From Flavobacterium sp. YO12 (GTDB taxonomy: Bacteria > Bacteroidota > Bacteroidia > Flavobacteriales > Flavobacteriaceae), in NCBI RefSeq assembly GCF_004119495.1, contig NZ_NRQU01000030.1, positions 80-51,619 on the forward strand: DNA of 51,540 nt, given 5' to 3'. Within the stretch, counting starts at the first letter, position 1. Every line of letters starts with the position of its first letter. The notes under the pieces were generated by a model. It searched no databases, was not told the DNA's origin, and worked only from the letters and a program-made list of their open reading frames with translations. The position numbers and the translations under genes are program-made. Below are positions 27,667 to 36,216 of the stretch, piece after piece.

Positions 27667-28764
27667 TTAATTCAAATTCATTAAATTCAACCATTGTTCA
27701 CCTATTTTTTCTAATAAAAAAGGGCTGACGCTTTTAGTTGCATTTTGTTTACAACGCAGATATAAATTTTCATCTGAAACAAACAAATTGATGGCGCTGG
27801 TTAATTTTTCCCAATTTTGATTTTCTACTAAAATACCATTTTCAAAAGAAGAAATCATATTTCTGGGACCAAAATCACAATCGAACGAAACAACCGGAGT
27901 TCCGCACGCCAAAGCTTCTAAAATAACATTTGGGAAACCTTCATTTTTACTGCTTAAAACCAAGAATTTAGATTTCATAATAAATGGAAAAGGATTCGTT
28001 TGATAACCTATAAGATGAACAAATTCCTCAATATCATTCTCAAAAGCTGTTTTTCTAAGTTTTATACCATTTCCCTTTCCTACTATTATCAAATGAATTT
28101 GCTTTTGCGGTAAATCCGATTTTGCATAACTTGAAATTAATTTATCAAATTGTTTAATTTCATTTTCATATTGCCCAACTGCAACAATAAAATCAAATCT
28201 AATTTTGATATCCTCTTTTTGTTTTTCTAAAATTTCTTCTAAACAAACTGGATTATGAATCGTCACCACATTTTTTAATTGATGTTTGGTTTCAATCAAC
28301 GTTTTCATTTCTTCAGTAATGGCAACATTCGCAAAACAATGATTGTACATTAATCGTGTCAGCCAAGAATTATTAGGCATATAATGATCAATTAAAAAGC
28401 TGTGAACCGTAAAAATAGTCTTTGTATTGTAAATAAATCGAGCCAAAATAAGCTCTTGAATAACCTTAGTCCGAAAGCGAAAATCAATAATAAAATCAAA
28501 TTGATTCTGATTCAAATAATCTCGTAAAGCCTTTAATCTTCTAGCTTTATTAAAAAAACCATTGCTTTTATTTTTGAGTAAACCCAGGTTTACCAATTTC
28601 CCAGAATAGGGATAACTTACTTCGTCTAAAACAATAATTAAATCAACTTCAAAACCTTTACTTTCAAAAAAAACAGACAAATTTGCCATTACTTTTTCAC
28701 TTCCGCCTCCGCTTAAGCGATAACCAATCAGCGCAATTTTCTTTTTTTTGTGAGACAATATCAT
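27667..28764 (-). CDS. Glycosyltransferase family 4
   Basis: A 365-residue GT-B transferase. The N-terminus IALIGYRLSGGGSEKVMANL is the Gly-rich start of the acceptor domain. The C-terminal domain has VAVGQYENEIKQFD and VLSSKNEGFPNVILEALACG, the family 4 E-x7-E motif, followed by TPVVSFDCDFGPRNMI. It is the first gene of the minus-strand operon that continues into the ketoisomerase gene five bases later. A TATATTTG -7 box (28794-28787) lies 23 bases upstream of its ATG. Confidence 0.9.
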   Translation of the reverse strand: MILSHKKKKIALIGYRLSGGGSEKVMANLSVFFESKGFEVDLIIVLDEVSYPYSGKLVNLGLLKNKSNGFFNKARRLKALRDYLNQNQFDFIIDFRFRTKVIQELILARFIYNTKTIFTVHSFLIDHYMPNNSWLTRLMYNHCFANVAITEEMKTLIETKHQLKNVVTIHNPVCLEEILEKQKEDIKIRFDFIVAVGQYENEIKQFDKLISSYAKSDLPQKQIHLIIVGKGNGIKLRKTAFENDIEEFVHLIGYQTNPFPFIMKSKFLVLSSKNEGFPNVILEALACGTPVVSFDCDFGPRNMISSFENGILVENQNWEKLTSAINLFVSDENLYLRCKQNATKSVSPFLLEKIGEQWLNLMNLN

Positions 28765-28786
28765 TCGTGATTTCTTATTTTCGTAT

Positions 28787-28794
28787 CAAATATA
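28787..28794 (-). promoter_or_regulatory. -7 element for the GT4-ketoisomerase-GT operon
   Basis: CAAATATA on the plus strand reads TATATTTG on the minus strand, a perfect TAnnTTTG in the 45-base divergent gap between two glycosyltransferase genes. No TTG at a good distance was found. Confidence 0.35.
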
Positions 28795-28809
28795 ACTTTT
28801 TAAAACAAT

Positions 28810-29712
28810 ATGCCGGATAAATCATTAGTGACTATAATTTGCTTGTGTTATAACCACGAAAGGTTTATTGTCGAGAGCTTAATGTCGGCTGTTAATCAAG
28901 ATTATCCATACGTTGAATTAATTATTGTTGATGATTTCAGCACCGATAATTCAAGAAAAGTCATTAAGAATTGGCTGACCAATTATCCTGATATTTTATT
29001 TATTGAAAATAAAACGAATCTAGGAAGTACCAAATCGTTTAATAAAGCGCTTCGACATACACAAGGCAGTTTTATAATTGATTTAGCCTGCGACGATATT
29101 TTAGCACAAAATTGCGTTTCGATGCAAATAGAAGCATTTCAAAAAAGTCAATACAAAAACCTTGGCGTTGTTTACGGTAATACGGAACTAATTACTGAAA
29201 ATGGAGAATTTGACTCTTATTACTTTCCTGTTGATTCGGCAAAAAAAACAATCGAAACTAGAGTAATCGGCGATATTTATTTAAGTGTTATTTCTGGCGG
29301 TAATAGTATTTGTTCCGTTTCATCGATGGTCAAAAAATCTGTTTTTGATGATTTACAAGGTTATGATGAAAATCTTGCTTATGAAGATTTAGATCTTTGG
29401 ATTCGCGCTTCTCGTAAATATGATTTTGATTTTATTGATGCCATTTTGATTCAAAAACGAATTGTCTCAACTTCTCAAGGAACTCATTTTTTTCTTAAAA
29501 ACGACGAAAGATCTAGAAAAATAAATCATTCTACTTATCTGATTATCCAGAAGGCAATTGCTTTAAACAGAACAAAAGAAGAACACAAAGCCATTTTAAA
29601 ACGAATGCATTATGAAATGATTTTGGCGTTTAAAACTTCGAATTTCAAATTGTTGTTTCGATATATTTTATTGGAAATAAAACAGCGTATCCGAATAATA
29701 ATTGAACGCTGA
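28810..29712 (+). CDS. Glycosyltransferase family 2
   Basis: A 300-residue GT-A transferase with a textbook N-terminus: VTIICLCYNHERFIVESLMS, then VELIIVDDFSTDNS. CDDI near residue 97 is in the DxD position, and the YEDLDLWIRAS segment carries the ED acceptor motif. It is the only plus-strand gene inside this block, flanked by minus-strand operons, and it converges on the acyltransferase gene through a hairpin at 29733-29798. Confidence 0.9.
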   Translation: MPDKSLVTIICLCYNHERFIVESLMSAVNQDYPYVELIIVDDFSTDNSRKVIKNWLTNYPDILFIENKTNLGSTKSFNKALRHTQGSFIIDLACDDILAQNCVSMQIEAFQKSQYKNLGVVYGNTELITENGEFDSYYFPVDSAKKTIETRVIGDIYLSVISGGNSICSVSSMVKKSVFDDLQGYDENLAYEDLDLWIRASRKYDFDFIDAILIQKRIVSTSQGTHFFLKNDERSRKINHSTYLIIQKAIALNRTKEEHKAILKRMHYEMILAFKTSNFKLLFRYILLEIKQRIRIIIER

Positions 29713-29732
29713 TTTTACGGATTTACTTTGTA

Positions 29733-29798
29733 AAGACGCGGATAAAAACGGATTTTTTTAAATGCATTAATCAAAAAAAATCGTTTTAATCCGCGTCT
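29733..29798. repeat. Hairpin between convergent genes, GACGCGGAT words
   Basis: Left arm 29733-29759 and right arm 29774-29798 pair with one mismatch and a small bulge. The arm begins AAGACGCGGAT and runs through AAAACG into a T-run. Flanking words (TTTACGGATT, GCGAATCCGTGTCATCTG) continue on either side. T-runs on both sides suggest it could terminate both convergent transcripts. Confidence 0.6.
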
Positions 29799-29837
29799 TC
29801 GTTTTAGCGAATCCGTGTCATCTGTGTCCATTTTTTT

Positions 29838-30584
29838 TTAGATTGTCAAAAAATCATCTAATTGCTGTTTTTCTCCCTGCCAGTCTCTGGAAATATTATT
29901 TCGGATTAATTTAGCAGGAACACCGCCAATTAAAATATTTTCACCTAAAGCTGTATAGTCTTTTGTACACAAACTATTTGATGCAACAATACAAAAATCA
30001 GGTGTTTGAGTTCCTTTAAGAATCGAAACCCTGTTGCTCATAAAATTATAATTTCCTACGCAAATTGGAGCCGATTTTTTAAACTTCTCCTCTGTTTTAG
30101 TATCAATTAAATCATGAAAATTAGTATCAATAATCTGCGATTCAGAACCAAATCTGGCATAATCTCCTAAAACAACTTTTTCGGTACAAATTAGTTTTGA
30201 ACTTGAAGCCATTGAAGCCATATTGCCAAGCTCACAAACGGCATTTTCACCAACAAATAGAAAGTAATCTTTTCCAAATTGAAACTTTCCTTTAAAGATT
30301 AAAGTTCCATAAACAGTAATTTCAGCAATTCCTTTGTGAACAGAATTCAATTCATAAGGCTGACCAAAACCTATCATCCCTTTTTGAACTTTTCCGTTAA
30401 GCTGAATCTTACCTTTTATCGAAGTAAACTTTACAGGTCCGTAAAAGAAAACAGGAAGCTTTTTTGCTGTTTTGAAAGGGAATTTCTTGAAATTAAAATA
30501 CAGCGTTTTGATCCAGTTTACTTTAAAGAAAAACTTGATTTTTTGATAAAAAGAATGACATTTTTTATAGCTGTTCTGAATCAT
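29838..30584 (-). CDS. Left-handed beta-helix acyltransferase (hexapeptide repeat)
   Basis: A 248-residue protein. From about residue 90 it has hexapeptide-type repeats (ITVYGTLIFKGKFQFGKD and CTEKVVLGDYARFGSESQII). It ends with ILIGGVPAKLIRNN, the usual close of O-acetyl and sugar N-acetyltransferases of the LbH class. The N-terminal 60 residues are basic and hydrophobic and unlike standard family members, perhaps for membrane association. It overlaps the 3' end of the flippase gene by 20 bases, so the two are co-transcribed. It may acetylate the amino sugar made by the locus (a QdtC/FdtC-like role), but this is inference. Confidence 0.78.
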   Translation of the reverse strand: MIQNSYKKCHSFYQKIKFFFKVNWIKTLYFNFKKFPFKTAKKLPVFFYGPVKFTSIKGKIQLNGKVQKGMIGFGQPYELNSVHKGIAEITVYGTLIFKGKFQFGKDYFLFVGENAVCELGNMASMASSSKLICTEKVVLGDYARFGSESQIIDTNFHDLIDTKTEEKFKKSAPICVGNYNFMSNRVSILKGTQTPDFCIVASNSLCTKDYTALGENILIGGVPAKLIRNNISRDWQGEKQQLDDFLTI

Positions 30585-32073
30585 TTCTGTCTTTTTTTCG
30601 CTTCACAAATGAAGTAAATAATTCGCTTAAATTTATCTTTTTATTGATTTGAAACCAACTAAACCAAAAAGAAAATAAAATCATAATGGATAATAAACTG
30701 TATCTTAAAACTTCAATTTCAATATATCTAACTAAAAATGCTGTAATGCATATTACAAAACAAACAAGGTAAACAGAGTAGAAATCTTTCTCAAAATAAA
30801 AATCATAACGCTTTTTAGTGATTATTTTTAATCCGATAAAATGGAATAAAAAATAAAAACAGAAACTAAAACCCAGACCTTCTAAACCATAAAAATAATA
30901 GCCTAAAATATTCATCAATAACGACAATATATTAAATGCGATGGCAGTTTTTACAAACATTTTCGAATCGCCTTTGGCAATTAAAATAAATCCCATTGCC
31001 CACGAAACAGCACGAAACAACATTCCTATTATTCCAATGCAAATCATAGGAATTACAGCATCAAATTTTGTGGTATAAATAAGCTGTACAATTACCGAAC
31101 TAAAACTCAAAAACAAAACAACAATTGGCGTAATAAGTAAAACTGAAATAAAAGCTTGCTGCTGTACGCTGGTTCTTACTTTAGCATTATCCGTATTTAT
31201 AGAAGCTAATTTTGGGAAATAATCGGTGCTCATGACTGTAAAAATAATTCCAACATAAGAATTCAACAACGTAAATCCTGCATTGTAAAAACCTACTTGT
31301 TCTAATCCACCCGTTTTACCAATATAAATATGAACCAGATAGGTTGACAAAAGCGTTAAAACACTGCTTATAGTCAGCATAAAACCCAATTTTACAATCC
31401 ATTTTCCTTCGGCGATAACTGCAGTTTTAGGAATTCTTTCTTTCTCTGTATTTATTTTATTGGAATAATAAAAGGTAAAAATTAAAGCAAATAATGACGC
31501 AATGAAGATCGTAGGAACTATGGCATTAATTCTTAAAAAATAATACAACGGGATAGAAAATAGCAATCCAAATAAATTACCATATAGATTGGCTTTGGCT
31601 AAAAATCGGAATTGACGCAAACCTTGCAAAACAGCCAATTGTCCTGAAGATAATTGTTTAAATAGAACGGTTACAGAAAGTAGTGCAAACGAATAGGTTT
31701 GACTTGAATCGCCAAAAGTAATGATACTTAAGGCTTTTGAAAAAATTAAAGCGAGCAGCATTCCAGCGATTCCAGTTATAAAAACAATCTTTTTTACAAT
31801 TTGAATTGTTTTTGAGACTGTTTTTATATCATTATTTTTATAATTTTCGGAAATGCTTTTTACCGCGCTGGTTTCAATTCCTAAACCTGAAATACTGTTT
31901 AAAACACTTAAAGTTGAATTTAATAGAGCAACAATTCCCATTCCGGCTGGACCAATAAAAACAGCAATTAATTTGGTTCGAATTACAGAAATTAAAATCA
32001 AAAAAAACTGTACTCCTCCAAAAACCGAAGTCGTTTTTAAAATATCCTGATATGATTTTTTACTATCAGACAC
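30565..32073 (-). CDS. Wzx-like polysaccharide flippase
   Basis: A 502-residue polytopic membrane protein of the PST/MOP family with about twelve to fourteen hydrophobic helices. The N-terminal segment (TTSVFGGVQFFLILISVIRT, then GPAGMGIVALLNS) is typical of O-antigen and lipid-linked oligosaccharide flippases such as WzxE and WzxB. It lies three bases after the aminotransferase stop, the layout seen in enterobacterial common antigen and Fuc3NAc/Qui3NAc loci. It probably moves an undecaprenyl-linked glycan to the periplasmic side. Confidence 0.88.
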   Translation of the reverse strand: MSDSKKSYQDILKTTSVFGGVQFFLILISVIRTKLIAVFIGPAGMGIVALLNSTLSVLNSISGLGIETSAVKSISENYKNNDIKTVSKTIQIVKKIVFITGIAGMLLALIFSKALSIITFGDSSQTYSFALLSVTVLFKQLSSGQLAVLQGLRQFRFLAKANLYGNLFGLLFSIPLYYFLRINAIVPTIFIASLFALIFTFYYSNKINTEKERIPKTAVIAEGKWIVKLGFMLTISSVLTLLSTYLVHIYIGKTGGLEQVGFYNAGFTLLNSYVGIIFTVMSTDYFPKLASINTDNAKVRTSVQQQAFISVLLITPIVVLFLSFSSVIVQLIYTTKFDAVIPMICIGIIGMLFRAVSWAMGFILIAKGDSKMFVKTAIAFNILSLLMNILGYYFYGLEGLGFSFCFYFLFHFIGLKIITKKRYDFYFEKDFYSVYLVCFVICITAFLVRYIEIEVLRYSLLSIMILFSFWFSWFQINKKINLSELFTSFVKRKKDRNDSEQL

Positions 32074-32076
32074 TAA

Positions 32077-33231
32077 TTAATATTGATTAAGTGTTTCGAT
32101 AATAAAATCAACTTCTTCCTTTGTTAAAACTGGACTTATTGGTAAACTTAAAACTTTGTCGTGAATTTTTTCTGTAATAGGAAAAGATAGATTATTCCAT
32201 TCTAAAAATGCATTTTGTTTGTGCGGCGGCACTGGATAATGAATTACGGTTTGAATATTATTATCTGTTAAATAACGCTGTAAATCAGTTCTGTTTTCAG
32301 TTCTAACAACAAATAAATGAAACACGTGATTATTAGAATTATCCCAATAAGGCAATATGATTTTATCGTTTTTAATTTGAGATAAATACCGTTTTGCAAT
32401 TGCTCGTCGTTTATTATTATCCGCATCTAAATTGGGTAATTTTAGATTTAAAAATCCAGCCTGCAGTTCATCTAATCTAGAATTTACGCCGATATAATCG
32501 TTATAATATTTTTGTTGCGAACCATAATTTCGAAGTGCAAAAAGCACTTCTGCCAATTCTGAATCGTTTGTCGTAATCGCGCCGCCATCACCCAAACAAC
32601 CAAGGTTTTTTCCCGGATAAAAGCTGTGGGCTGCGCTTGATTTTAGATTTTTGAGCGCTGATTTTTGATTGCCCATTTTATCTTCCTTTATGTTTGGAAT
32701 TTGGAATTTGGAATTATTAGAATTTTCAACCGCTCCATGCGATTGTGCGGCATCTTCTATTACTAAAAGATTATTTTGAACAGCAACTTCATTTATTTTC
32801 TCCATTTCGGCCAATTGTCCGTAGAGATGAACAGCTAAAACGACTTTTGTTTTTGATGTAATTTTCTCCTGAATCAAATCAGGATTTATATTGTAGGTCT
32901 CTAATTTTGGTTCAACTAAAACAGGAACTAAATCTGCTTGCAAAATGGCTAAAATACTAGCAATATAAGTGTTTGCAGGAACAATAACTTCGTCGCCTTT
33001 TTGCAGTTTGCCAAGTTGTATGTAACCTTTAAAGATTAATACTAAAGCATCAAAACCATTCCCTACTCCAATACAGTATTTTGTTTGGCAATATTCGGCG
33101 AAAGCCTTTTCAAAAATTTCAACTTCTTTTCCTAAAATGTACCAGCCATTGTCTAAAACCAATTTCAGTTTTTCCTGAAAAGCAGTTTCATAAGGCTCGT
33201 TAATTTTTTTTAGATCTAGAAATGGTATCAT
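32077..33231 (-). CDS. fdtB: DegT/DnrJ/EryC1/StrS sugar aminotransferase with an unusual insert
   Basis: PLP enzyme of 384 residues that transaminates a keto sugar nucleotide. With the FdtA-type isomerase nearby, the likely product is dTDP-3-amino-3,6-dideoxyhexose. The PLP site shows Asp160 in IEDAAQSHGA and the Schiff-base Lys208 in HSFYPGKNLG, with GDGGAI after it. Between them is an unusual segment of about 33 residues (168-200), longer than the roughly 15 normally seen. Its DNA contains three tandem ATTCCAA units, an intergenic-type word. The start ATG at 33231 (MIPFLDLKK) is preferred over an in-frame ATG at 33264 because the extra residues come from a CAGCCACAGATT word repeat. Confidence 0.85.
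   Translation of the reverse strand: MIPFLDLKKINEPYETAFQEKLKLVLDNGWYILGKEVEIFEKAFAEYCQTKYCIGVGNGFDALVLIFKGYIQLGKLQKGDEVIVPANTYIASILAILQADLVPVLVEPKLETYNINPDLIQEKITSKTKVVLAVHLYGQLAEMEKINEVAVQNNLLVIEDAAQSHGAVENSNNSKFQIPNIKEDKMGNQKSALKNLKSSAAHSFYPGKNLGCLGDGGAITTNDSELAEVLFALRNYGSQQKYYNDYIGVNSRLDELQAGFLNLKLPNLDADNNKRRAIAKRYLSQIKNDKIILPYWDNSNNHVFHLFVVRTENRTDLQRYLTDNNIQTVIHYPVPPHKQNAFLEWNNLSFPITEKIHDKVLSLPISPVLTKEEVDFIIETLNQY
32648..32715. repeat. Repeat-word segment inside the aminotransferase gene
   Basis: Plus-strand positions 32693-32715 are three tandem TTTGGAA/ATTCCAA heptamer units, and 32648-32680 carries GATTTTAGATTTTTGA and GATTTTTGATT words. The same ATTCCAA words occur in the gap at 9829-9958. 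The segment keeps the reading frame and codes for residues about 172-195. Confidence 0.65.
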
Positions 33232-33354
33232 ATTTTGTATCAGCCACAGATTAAAAAGATTCACATTGATAATTCTAAAAATCTATTTGAATTAAATTGT
33301 GATCTCAAAAATAAGTATTTCGCTTATCAAAATACGTATAGCGTCTAATAGAAA

Positions 33355-34305
33355 TTATTTTATCTCGATTTTATAAAAATCCTGATTGTAAACCGTGCAG
33401 CCTAACTCTTCTTTTTGTTTAAGTAATCCAGCGTGGTAACCTGAATCATTATCATCATTTACAATTCCCATATCAAAAAAGTGTTTTCCTTTTCGTTTGT
33501 ATTTATGAATCAAATTGATGAATAAAAAATCGAGTGCTCTTACTTCTTCTCCTTTTTTTGAGGTGGCGCCGTATTGTGATTTTATAATGTTCTTGGTTTC
33601 AAAAATGGTAATTCCAGCAATAATTTCATCATTTTGGTATACCGAAAACTGCTTTATATTTTGAGGAAACCTGTTTCTTAACAAAGTAATTTCTTCTTTT
33701 GAATGAACTGGTTTTACATTAAACTTCTCTGATAATCTTGGTTCTAGAACTCCATTCCAAAAAGGTTGAAAATCTTCTTCTTCAATGATGTCTAAATCAA
33801 GATTTTCAATTCGTCTAAAATGCTTTAATTTGCTTTTAGAAATTTTTAAAGGCAGATTTAAATTTACGGCCAAATTCATTTCTTTCCGTTCTAAAACGGC
33901 ACCTCTTTTAAACAAAAAGAAGTCTATTTCTTGATTTCCGCCTGAAAGATAAAAACTCGGAATTGGCTTGTAATAAAAGGTTTTAATGCTGTTTTCATTC
34001 AAAAAAAACAAAACAGCATCTAAAATTGATACTGCTTTTTCTCCGTTTAATTTGGCTGAAAAAACCAAACCTCCGTATGTAAGTCCTTGATGTGAATAAA
34101 CGGAATTTGATCGTTTGTTTGCAGGCAGAATAGCTCGTAATTTGTTCTCTTCAAAAATTAAAAGAGAAAAATCTTCAAAACGATCTGCGTGATATTCCAT
34201 AAAATCACGATGAAACAAAAACGTAGCATTTTTGGCCTGATCGACAAAATCATTCCAAATGTCGTAATCGCTTTTCGTGTATTTTTTTACTATAAGATTT
34301 TTCAT
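33355..34305 (-). CDS. FemAB/GNAT-like acyl- or aminoacyltransferase
   Basis: A 316-residue protein. The N-terminal part (KNATFLFHRDFMEYHADRF) and the C-terminal half (QYGATSKKGEEVRALDFLFINLIHKYKRKGKHFFDMG) resemble the two-GNAT-domain FemAB-like proteins found in polysaccharide loci. Substrates are probably sugars or lipids of the envelope. The start is placed at 34305 (MKNLIVKKYT). An ATG 24 bases upstream would code MKFAAKEK from a palindromic repeat word, which makes it unlikely. It is the first gene of the minus-strand sugar block, about 120 bases before the aminotransferase gene. Confidence 0.75.
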   Translation of the reverse strand: MKNLIVKKYTKSDYDIWNDFVDQAKNATFLFHRDFMEYHADRFEDFSLLIFEENKLRAILPANKRSNSVYSHQGLTYGGLVFSAKLNGEKAVSILDAVLFFLNENSIKTFYYKPIPSFYLSGGNQEIDFFLFKRGAVLERKEMNLAVNLNLPLKISKSKLKHFRRIENLDLDIIEEEDFQPFWNGVLEPRLSEKFNVKPVHSKEEITLLRNRFPQNIKQFSVYQNDEIIAGITIFETKNIIKSQYGATSKKGEEVRALDFLFINLIHKYKRKGKHFFDMGIVNDDNDSGYHAGLLKQKEELGCTVYNQDFYKIEIK

Positions 34306-34314
34306 TTTTTCTTT

Positions 34315-34447
34315 TGCCGCGAATTTCACGAATATTCACTAATTATTTTTCAATTACACTCTATGGTACCAAAATTATAACTTTTTTATAAGCATACTGC
34401 TTATATTCCTAAAGTATAATTTGTGGGAATTAGTGTAATTCGTGGCA
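34315..34447. repeat. Diverged palindrome of the GAATTC-ACGAATT family
   Basis: Arms 34315-34344 and 34418-34447 match as reverse complements at about 23 of 30 positions. The left arm starts TGCCGCGAATTTCACGAAT. It fills most of the gap between the TRIC-type gene and the FemAB-like gene. Confidence 0.6.
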
Positions 34448-34457
34448 GAAATAAATC

Positions 34458-35060
34458 TTATTTATGATCAAATGCTTGTAAATGCCATTTGTATTTTACT
34501 GCAAGTAAACGTACGGAAATAATAACTACAGAAGTTACTAAATACAGTGCATCGTCTGCCAGATTCCATTTTCTTAAAACAAAAAACACAACTCCTCCAA
34601 AAATACAGATCGTTGCATAAATTTCTCTTCTAAAAACGGTTGGAATTTCATTGCATAAAATATCTCGAAGTACACCGCCAAAACAAGCTGTCATTGTACC
34701 AAGCGCCACGCAAATCACAGGATGCAGACCAACCATGATTCCTTTTTCAAGGCCTATCAAAGTAAAAACACCTAAACCAATTGTATCAAACAAAAACAGA
34801 GAGGTTCTAAGTTTATCAAACTTTTTTCTAAAAAGTATAGCTAGAAAAAAACCTAAAATAATCACATATACATATTGCAGATTGAGCATCCAGCCCACAG
34901 GAGTTCTGCCTATTAAAACATCGCGCAGGGTTCCGCCCCCAACGGCGGTTACAAAAGCAATAATAAAAACGCCAAACGGATCAAGCCTTTTATGCATTGC
35001 CGTTAAAGCGCCAGACATTGCAAATGCCATCGTACCGATAATATCTAATAAATGAAACAT
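34458..35060 (-). CDS. Trimeric intracellular cation channel (TRIC/UPF0126) family protein
   Basis: A 200-residue membrane protein with an internal duplication of three helices plus a seventh. The repeats are visible as GTMAFAMSGALTAMHKRLDPFG with VGGGTLRDVLIGRTPVGW, and then GLGVFTLIGLEKGIMVG with CFGGVLRDILCNEIPTVF. This is the bacterial UPF0126/YadS pattern, related to animal TRIC potassium channels and bacterial homologues shown to be trimeric channels. In some UPF0126 proteins a role in glycine uptake has been proposed. The transported ion here is not determined by sequence. Confidence 0.9.
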   Translation of the reverse strand: MFHLLDIIGTMAFAMSGALTAMHKRLDPFGVFIIAFVTAVGGGTLRDVLIGRTPVGWMLNLQYVYVIILGFFLAILFRKKFDKLRTSLFLFDTIGLGVFTLIGLEKGIMVGLHPVICVALGTMTACFGGVLRDILCNEIPTVFRREIYATICIFGGVVFFVLRKWNLADDALYLVTSVVIISVRLLAVKYKWHLQAFDHK

Positions 35061-35068
35061 TCTTTTTT

Positions 35069-35122
35069 AAAGTTGCAAAGGTTTAAAGATGCAGAGATAC
35101 AAAGATTAAACCATTTGCAACT
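35069..35122. repeat. Inverted GTTGCAAAGG-word repeat
   Basis: AGTTGCAAAGGTTTAA (35071-35086) and TTAAACCATTTGCAACT (35106-35122) form an inverted pair with one extra base. GATGCAGAGATACAAAG words lie between them. It sits between the secreted hypothetical gene and the TRIC gene. Confidence 0.55.
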
Positions 35123-35132
35123 CTATAATCTG

Positions 35133-35981
35133 CTATTTTTTTACGTAAATCGGACTTCTTTTTAGCAAATACTGCACAGAATCGATCCAGCTGTCTTTTA
35201 CTGCCAAGAATGGTTTACGTGTTTGCGAATATATTTTTGATGCATTTTTATACATATCAAAATATACAGTGTAATAGTAATACTCTTGCGTATTGGCTGT
35301 TGTAGTCGAAATATCGCTGGTTTTTACCTTCTTGTTATTGTCACTTACTTTCGCATTTCCGCTGTTATAAGTAGTTGCTGTTGTACCAGAACCAATAGTA
35401 TATGACACCTTAGCCGCTACAATATTATCTACGCCTAGAATTTTTTCAAGATCTTCAATTGGCGTTTCATCAATGTTTTTATAATCAATACCAGCTTTAC
35501 GAAGCAGACTGTTAGTCGTTCTTAAATCCTGAACGGTTAAAGGAAAAATATTTGATGATTTATCCAACAGTTTATTGTAAAGATCGTTTTGTGCAAATTT
35601 GGCCATATCTTCAGAACTTTCTTGTGTATCTGAATTTAAATAAGGAACTGGAAGTACGGCTATTGTATTTTGTTTCATTTCAGAAGAAACAACTGCTGTT
35701 GATCTTGCTGACGAAGAACTGCTTGCTGGAGTTACATCAAATGTTTGAGAACGCCCACTGGCAAAATCAATACGAGCAATTAGTCCCGTATCAAGTGAAA
35801 TTTGCATTGTTTCTCCTGGCAGAGAATATTCAACTGCTTTATCAGACATTTTACTAATTGTACATTCAATTACCTGATAATCTCTTTTTATGATTTTATC
35901 TAATTTTTTTGTGCCCTGAGCAAAGGCTGCAATTGATACCAAAAATAGTATTGCAACAGCATATACACTTTTAATTTTCAT
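35133..35981 (-). CDS. Secreted protein of unknown function
   Basis: A 282-residue protein with a clear signal peptide (MKIKSVYAVAILFLVSIAAFA, cut before QGTKK). The early part (KRDYQVIECTISKMSDKAVEYSLPGE) looks like a small beta domain. The middle is Ser/Ala rich (residues about 84-96), followed by a segment with IAVLPVPYLNSDTQESS and then a beta-rich end. The IAVLPV pattern recalls periplasmic curli-like or CsgG-type folds, but that similarity is weak. I do not recognise the family. The isolated position gives no clue. Confidence 0.6.
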   Translation of the reverse strand: MKIKSVYAVAILFLVSIAAFAQGTKKLDKIIKRDYQVIECTISKMSDKAVEYSLPGETMQISLDTGLIARIDFASGRSQTFDVTPASSSSSARSTAVVSSEMKQNTIAVLPVPYLNSDTQESSEDMAKFAQNDLYNKLLDKSSNIFPLTVQDLRTTNSLLRKAGIDYKNIDETPIEDLEKILGVDNIVAAKVSYTIGSGTTATTYNSGNAKVSDNNKKVKTSDISTTTANTQEYYYYTVYFDMYKNASKIYSQTRKPFLAVKDSWIDSVQYLLKRSPIYVKK

Positions 35982-36216
35982 GATTTTATATTTAAATCTT
36001 CCTACTCTTTGGCTTTTCGGTTACGCCATATTTAAAGAAACTTAGTACTAAGTTCTTTAACAAATTTAAGAAATCATCTAACCCGTTTTGAGCTTAAAAG
36101 CATTTTTTTTCTGCGATTTGCGAAGTATGTTAAAAAATTATGCTAAAAATTTGAAAACTATTATTTTTCTAAATAAACTCTGCAGTATCGCACGACTAAT
36201 TACAAAAAAAGTAACA

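Noticed and set aside
33232..33264. Start of the aminotransferase at 33264
   Set aside because: The extra 11 residues come from a CAGCCACAGATT-type repeat word; family proteins begin at MIPFLDL.
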